A DNA stretch of 64,000 bases from Galerina marginata (lineage: Eukaryota > Basidiomycota > Agaricomycetes > Agaricales > Galerinaceae). Shown piece by piece: positions 58,509 to 64,000 of this stretch (position 1 is its first letter; each line of letters starts with the position of its first letter). The translations under genes were made by a program, and so were the position numbers. The notes beneath the pieces are model-generated. The model searched no databases, had not been told where the DNA came from, and saw only the letters and a list, made by a program, of their open reading frames with translations. Location of the stretch: NCBI GenBank assembly GCA_023014335.1, contig JAECYW010000002.1, positions 992,001 to 1,056,000 of the forward strand. The letters run 5' to 3'.

Positions 58509-58719
58509 GATTGTTGAGAGCTATGGCCAGGTGGTGGTCATCAATCAAGGAGTTGACAGTGTATCAGAATATCAGTATAACATTGCCAGTTACACTACAG
58601 ACATCCCATCGTATTTTGTGTACAGTTTTAGAGTAAAGTAAAGGTCAGTTCATCGTCGAGGTTTTACAATTCAGAATGCATGTGTTCTAGACAAGTCATT
58701 TGCACCTTACAGTCCAAGC

Positions 58720-61700
58720 TCAGTAACCTCGGTGCTTGTGATGCTTTTTCTTATCATCGTCATCAGAATCGCCGTCACGACCACCTCCACCTCTAATGTT
58801 TAATCGCTCAGCTCCAAAGGTATCATCGCGACCCTCATAGCTTGGGGCATAACCAGAAGGGGCTTGGCTGTACCCTGTCTGACCATATACTGGCTGGCTG
58901 GCATACCCAGAAGGCTCTCCATATGCTGCCTGACTGGCATACGCAGTTGACTGGCCATACGCAGATCTAGACTGGCTGGTGTACTCAGTGGGCTGGTTAT
59001 AGGCGCCGTCCTTCTTCTCGTGCTTTCCATGGCGCTTGCGATCGTCGTCGTCGTCGTCATCCTTCGTCGACCTCTCATAGGTGCTGCTCTCGCTCTCGCC
59101 ACGACCATAGCCCCCCCCTCCGCCCCGACCACCTTGGCTCGACTTAAATTTCTTATCGTCGTCTGAATCGTCACGGTCGTGCTGTTTCTTTGGTTTCCCG
59201 TGGCCGCTATAGTCACCAGATCCATACACTCCACCTCCACCTCCACCATAGGTGGGTTGACCCGATTTGTATTTCTTGTCGTCGTCTGAATCGTCACGGC
59301 CATGTTCTTTCCTCGGTTTCTCGTAGCTGTCATAATTATCGGATCCGTATGCTCCACCTCCGCCATAGGTGGGCTGACTGGGCATGTACTTCCTGTCTTC
59401 AACGTAGTCGTTATCGAGGCCAGACTTTCTGCCGTGTCCGCGAATATTATCATCGGAGTCACGACCATATTTCTGGCCATGACCTGGTGTGTCTGTTTGA
59501 CCATAAGCTGCACCATGCTCTCCGGTCCCTTGGTGGGATCCAAAACCTCCTTGTGCCTGGCTTCCAGGAAGGCGACCAGACCCGCGTCTGTCATCATCGT
59601 TGTCTCTTTTGCGGCCAACATAAGGGTTATCATCAGTCACGTCTCTGACTGCCATATGTAGGTGTGTCGTCGTCGTATCTTTGGCTGCTATAGGTTGGAT
59701 TCTCGTCACGTCTCTGGTTCCCATAGCCCGTATTGTCATGGCGGCTGTCATGGCGTTTTTGTGAAGCATACCCCGTATTGTCATCATCGCCTCGACGTTG
59801 AGGTCCGTATTCACCAGTAGCTCCATATCCTTGGATATTGGCCGAATCGGAGCTTCCATATGAATACCCCTGCGAACCACTATAGGTGGTCTGTGACTGT
59901 CCATAGGTATTAACCGAATCCGATCTCCCATATGAATCTACGCTAGAGCTTCCGTAAGTAGTCTGAGACTGATAGCCTGGTAATAATATGAATGTTGACG
60001 ATCCAGTCACAATTACCAAATACGTACCAGAATTGCCGGTGTTTCCACTGCTATCATTTCTTCCATAGGACTTGGTAGCATTAGACGCTGTGGGTGCTAA
60101 TTCATTTAAATGAGTTTCGAAAAGTGGTTGGCGTCTTACAGGCGTATCCAGCAGTCACCGTTGTTTGACTGGGCTTCGAGTATCCATGGCCACACCCACC
60201 ATAACCTGCCTCAGGTGTGTCATCTAATCCTTCGCGCTTGTTCTTATGGTTGCGAACGCTTTCCTACATATCTCATGTTCATTGCAGCAAATAGTCGACC
60301 TTCTGGAATACCTTCGTACCTTCGTTAATGCCTGGATGACTTGCTGAGACTCGCTACCAAGGCCGCCAATCCACCTTTGCATATGGTCAAACATCTTTCG
60401 TTGAATCTCTGATCGCCCAGTGGCGTAATATGGATGATGGAACGCTTCGAGAATCTGCGAATGTTTAGCAGTCGCTACTTCGAATGTTGGTGAGGAAATA
60501 CCTGAGTGATAACATGGTCCGGATTTTCGTTGCTATTCCAGGCCACTACAATCAAATTGACACTGTTTTCGACGACGATCTGAGCGATCTTTCCTGCCGG
60601 CTCGTTGAGAATGAGGCCGAAATGATCCTAGAAAGGTTTGTCAAACGGGATTCAGATAGGACCAGTGATGGGTAAACATATGATAGATACTTTTGAGAGC
60701 AGACTGTGGGATGGGTTGTGAGCATGTGGGTTATCAAAGACCTATGAATAAATGAGTTTCGTTGTAGTGCTACAGTAGCGACTCGTATACCTCGTATTGG
60801 TCACTGTTGTTGATTACTGCTTTGCTTCCTTCATTGAGGGCCGATGTTGCTTGAGTCAAGATAGGCTGCAATGAAATGGGTTAGACAGGCGGAGGACCTT
60901 GACAATGAATGCATACCCCGAGATATGGTGCCAGAATAGTGTAGATATCTAGAAGCGTTGAAGGGTTGTCAGATTGGCCGAAAGTCCCTCACAAAATGCG
61001 CATACACTCATTTAACGCATTGGAAAATTCGTCAAGCAAATTGGTGAGTCCAGGGACCATCTCGATTTTTTTGATGATGTCTCTTATAACATCGTCATGC
61101 CATTTCAACAGGTCAAGTAGTTGTTTTTGGACTTCTGGCGGACAAACGTTGTCTGGGTTAAAATTGTAGCCTTGGGATTTCTTCTTGAGCTCTTCTCCTT
61201 TGTTGAGCTTGTTGTCTTCCCCACCACCGAATTTTCCCAGGATGTTCTTAAGAACAGAAATATCGGGCTTGCTTTGCTGCGAAGTCTGGAAGTGAAAGTG
61301 CGGTGTGAGAGGCTGTTGAGTTGTGTGGAAAGTATGATATGGGACCCACGTTGCTCATCTTTGCTGAAAGGTCGGTCACGCTCGCTTGGCTCAGTTTGCT
61401 ATAACGGGCATTAGTTGATGCTCAAAACTAAGGATGCTCGTAGTAACTTACTCCCCAGCCTCTCCAAGAAGGGAGTGCAAAAAATCGGCGCCTGAAAAGT
61501 TGAATCAGATGTTGAGTAGGTTGCAAATTGGGCGAAGGCTGAGGACTGACTTCCAAATGTACCAGTAACGAGAGGAGGAGCAGGGCCGTTGGGAGTGTTG
61601 ATGACGACTCAAATAGCGAGATATCATCAGCATTCATGATTCACTGACTGTTATTGCAGTACTTACCTCGATCACCAACATGGCAGAAGACTTCTTTGTG

Positions 61701-62890
61701 ACCCATCTTACGCAGTGCAAGTTCGCACCAGTTGCTGTGGGCAAGTAGATCTTCCATGGTGTGTAGACCAGTTCCAAGCAACCGGTAAGATTCCCAGAGC
61801 TCTGCTCCTTCCTGTCCTCGGGCTCGACGACCAGCTTCAATGCAGGCATGGAAGGTTCTTCGAATGAATGCGGTAGAAGTATCCCATCCTTGATTCTCCG
61901 TTGCTATATATTTCTTAACAGACTTGAGTAAATGCCCAAGTTATCTGAAATTGAGGGTACCTTCATCCCTGTGCGCTCGTCAATCTCGAGCTCACGTTCC
62001 TGGACCGGAGGGCGGAGCTTCGGGTGGAATGAACGGGCGTCGCCTTCTGCCTCTGCGTAACCTCTAGAGTTCCAACCAAGTCAATGTGAGTTTTTAGTAA
62101 TTCGACTCCTGAGACTATGACACACTTTGGGTTATCGATGTGTTCCTTTATCAAATTTGAGAGATATTTTATATAACAATATTATCGTAAACTTACAACT
62201 GGGAGGTAAACACCCAGACGGTCTGCAGTGACTTCGAATTCAGCGGAGGCAAAGCCAAATGTCTTGAGGATAATCAACGGTCTGGCGCAACAATTATCCA
62301 CAGATGATGAAAACACTAACCATAAAACCGAGAACCGCGACAACAAGGACTAGAGTGTCTGCAGACAGCTTGCTGAGGCCAGCAATGTCCATCGCCTGCA
62401 TAACGATTTGAAAACTGGGCTGCCAAACCGGAAGGCGCAAATCTTAAATAAGACTGACCTGAGAGTAATCTCGAAGCCAGTTTCCCTGAATCGAAGTCAG
62501 CGCGTATAAAGAAATCAAAGAGCGAATTTAAGCTCACAAAGTAAACTTTCTTGACATCGCTTTTACTGAATTTCGATCCGCCTTTTACATGTCTTATAAC
62601 GGAAGACGCGAAATCGATGAGACTGGAGCCACCGATTGCAGCTCCAGCCCCTCCCGCAGATTTGACCAATGTTTCCAGAATATTTTCGATATCTCCATGT
62701 CGGAATGCTTTATCTAGAAACAAAGATTTCTGGGCTCAATGGCATACAGGACCGGATTTAAGCACGAACCGTTGAGATAGGCGAAGTCAGGAATATCTCC
62801 GGCGCCAAAGGCATATGTCTGTACAGGAAGAAGAACGACTAGCAGAGCCAGAAGAAAAAAGGAGTTTGTTAGACTCGGCGAAAAGGCCAT
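58720..62890 (-). CDS. HET-C family protein with long Gly/Tyr/Asp-rich tail
   Basis: HET-C was first known from vegetative incompatibility in Neurospora. The start at 62890 gives a signal peptide MAFSPSLTNSFFLLALLVVL with a cleavage-like AYA. Then family blocks: GAGDIPDFAYLNDKAFRHGD, KSAGGAGAAIGGSSLIDFAS, KVYFGNWLRDYSQAMDIAGL, SADTLVLVVAVLGFM, TADRLGVYLP, GTGLHTMEDLLAHSNWCELA, RKMGHKEVFCHVGD, LAPYLGPILTQATSALNE and IGGLGSESQQVIQALTK. About 15 introns. After the conserved part (ending near 60.3 kb) comes a ~500-residue low-complexity tail with Tyr-Gly-Ser, a tandem repeat of about 35-40 residues (PTYGGGG, GRDDSDDDKKYKSGQ types) and a basic end (DKKKHHKHRGY). Nothing in the window is a known incompatibility partner. 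Confidence 0.93.
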
Positions 62891-63056
62891 CTTATGCTGT
62901 ATACTTAGATGAAGGTTGGGGTCAGAAGGGCAATCGATGGAACACTGGCAACCTTGCCGATCGATTATAGGGATACAAACTTGCCAAGCCCATCCGATTG
63001 TTTGACGGAACGTCATACTTATTCTTGCCAAGGGCTCCGTTATCAACAAATTCGGC
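62891..63056. other. HET-C upstream region / LTV1 3' end
   Basis: Only about 165 bp separate the HET-C start from the LTV1 stop, so the HET-C promoter probably overlaps the LTV1 3' untranslated region. No specific element seen. Confidence 0.4.
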
Positions 63057-64000
63057 TTACAATTTCCTCAATTTGAGCTCTTTGTTACCTATCCTTGTCT
63101 TTTGATCCTTCACTTCTGCTCCAAATTGCTCCTTCGTCGACTTCTTTTCAGCTCTTCTGGTCTGTCTTTCCCCTTTAACTGCCGTTTTTCTAGCTTTCTT
63201 TTCGTCCTTCGACTCATTTCGCGGTCTTGCAACTGTGTGACCAAGGACTAGTTGAAGCGAAGGGGTCAGCTAGGAGAACAGGAATACGGACTTTTCAGCA
63301 TACCATGACTCTCACCCCTTCCCGATTCTTTAGTATCCTCCGAAACCGAGGCGAAAGAAACCCGGTTGGATCCCTTGATCTGGTCAGGTGTTTTTATAAC
63401 TGAAGGCAAGCCCGTTTTGTGATCAAGCACGATCTTTGGAACCGGTTTCTGATCGCGGGCACGAATGAGACGTGGATGGTTCTCAAGGTTTGTGTACGTT
63501 GCTTTCAGAGAGAAGCGGGTTATCCATATGGATAATGGGCAATATAAATGATTTATACTCACTCAGGATAGTCTCGCAATCCCATCTATCTTTTTTGTCG
63601 TCGTCCTCAGGGAAAAGATTGTCCTCTTCATTCTCCTCGTCTTCCTCTCCATCCACAACACGCACGCGTTCGTCTTGTCCCATAGCGCGACGTAAGATAT
63701 CCAGTTTTTCGACCCCACTTTCACCCTCTAATCTTGGCTTCATTTTGCGACCAATGATCTCGAAGTCGTTGAGGAAGGTAGAAACCATTGAATCAAAATC
63801 GTCGCGGGAAGTAATCAGTTCGGGGGCTTCATCGGAGTCACCTTCATCGGAGTCACCTTCACCGATTGAAGTGGTGTCAGCATCCTCGTCATATTCTTTT
63901 AATATCATCTATTTTCAATTAGTTGGGGTGATGCATTGGCGCTTGAACGAAAACGTTGACTTACCTGGTCAAATCGTTTATCGAGAGTCTGCAGTGCCTC
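63057..64000 (-). CDS. LTV1: LTV1, 40S ribosome biogenesis factor (5' part outside window)
   Basis: LTV1 helps assemble and export the small ribosomal subunit. Within the window it begins mid-gene (EALQTLDKRFDQ, then MILKEYDEDADTTSIGEGD) and shows the acidic DSDEAPELITSRDDFDSMVS and FLNDFEIIGRKMKPRLEG. Then DRWDCETILTTYTNLENHPR, followed by LIRARDQKPVPKIVLDHKTG and LPSVI, the most conserved LTV1 block. The C-terminus (KKARKTAVKGERQTRRAEKK, KELKLRKL) is the usual basic coiled helix. The exon ending near SGRGESH joins to VLGHTVARPRNE; two donors are possible there. Stop TAA at 63059-63057. The 5' end lies beyond the right edge. Confidence 0.93.

Overview
The window is nuclear DNA from a mushroom-forming basidiomycete (Agaricomycetes, probably Agaricales). 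This rests on dense intron-rich genes with ~50-60 nt GT-AG introns, some GC-AG introns, ctnA-type branch points, and gene families typical of that group: a NTE1 with cNMP domains, a tetraspan 'MWCDNC' membrane family, HET-C and a YABBY-like small HMG protein. No ribosomal RNA, tRNA, operon or CRISPR was seen. Reading was by eye from splice junctions and conserved motifs, so exon edges are models.

Left part (1-13.6 kb), all minus strand: the start of an unidentified gene, a YABBY-like small protein, the HOPS/CORVET Sec1-type subunit VPS33, the lysophospholipase NTE1 (cNMP domains plus patatin), and an isocitrate/methylisocitrate lyase whose catalytic KKCGH block is disturbed by one base.

Transposon cluster (14.0-15.7 kb): two non-autonomous DNA elements with target duplications, one Mutator-like (136-bp terminal inverted repeats, 9-bp duplication) and one hAT-like (8-bp duplication). 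Next, on the plus strand, come a large E2-type ubiquitin-conjugating protein and an intronless gene of unknown function. A third element (21.3-24.9 kb) has 27-bp terminal repeats, a 6-bp duplication and mirror-image arrays of a TACATGTTTGC-type motif at both ends. It carries no convincing transposase.

Middle (25.8-46.1 kb): a three-homeodomain transcription factor, pantothenate kinase, COPI gamma (SEC21) and casein kinase I on the minus strand; a chitin synthase on the plus strand; then a large disordered protein on the minus strand.

Right part (47-64 kb): two related bHLH factors flank a gene-poor stretch and a tetraspan membrane protein. Then come tubulin cofactor A, Mediator MED11, HET-C with a long low-complexity tail, and the ribosome biogenesis factor LTV1, which runs off the right edge.

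Most genes are housekeeping (trafficking, CoA synthesis, cell wall, ribosome and tubulin assembly) with no obvious shared pathway. Several otherwise intact conserved genes carry single-base frame breaks (lyase, chitin synthase, second bHLH). The simplest reading is residual assembly indels, but reads should decide.
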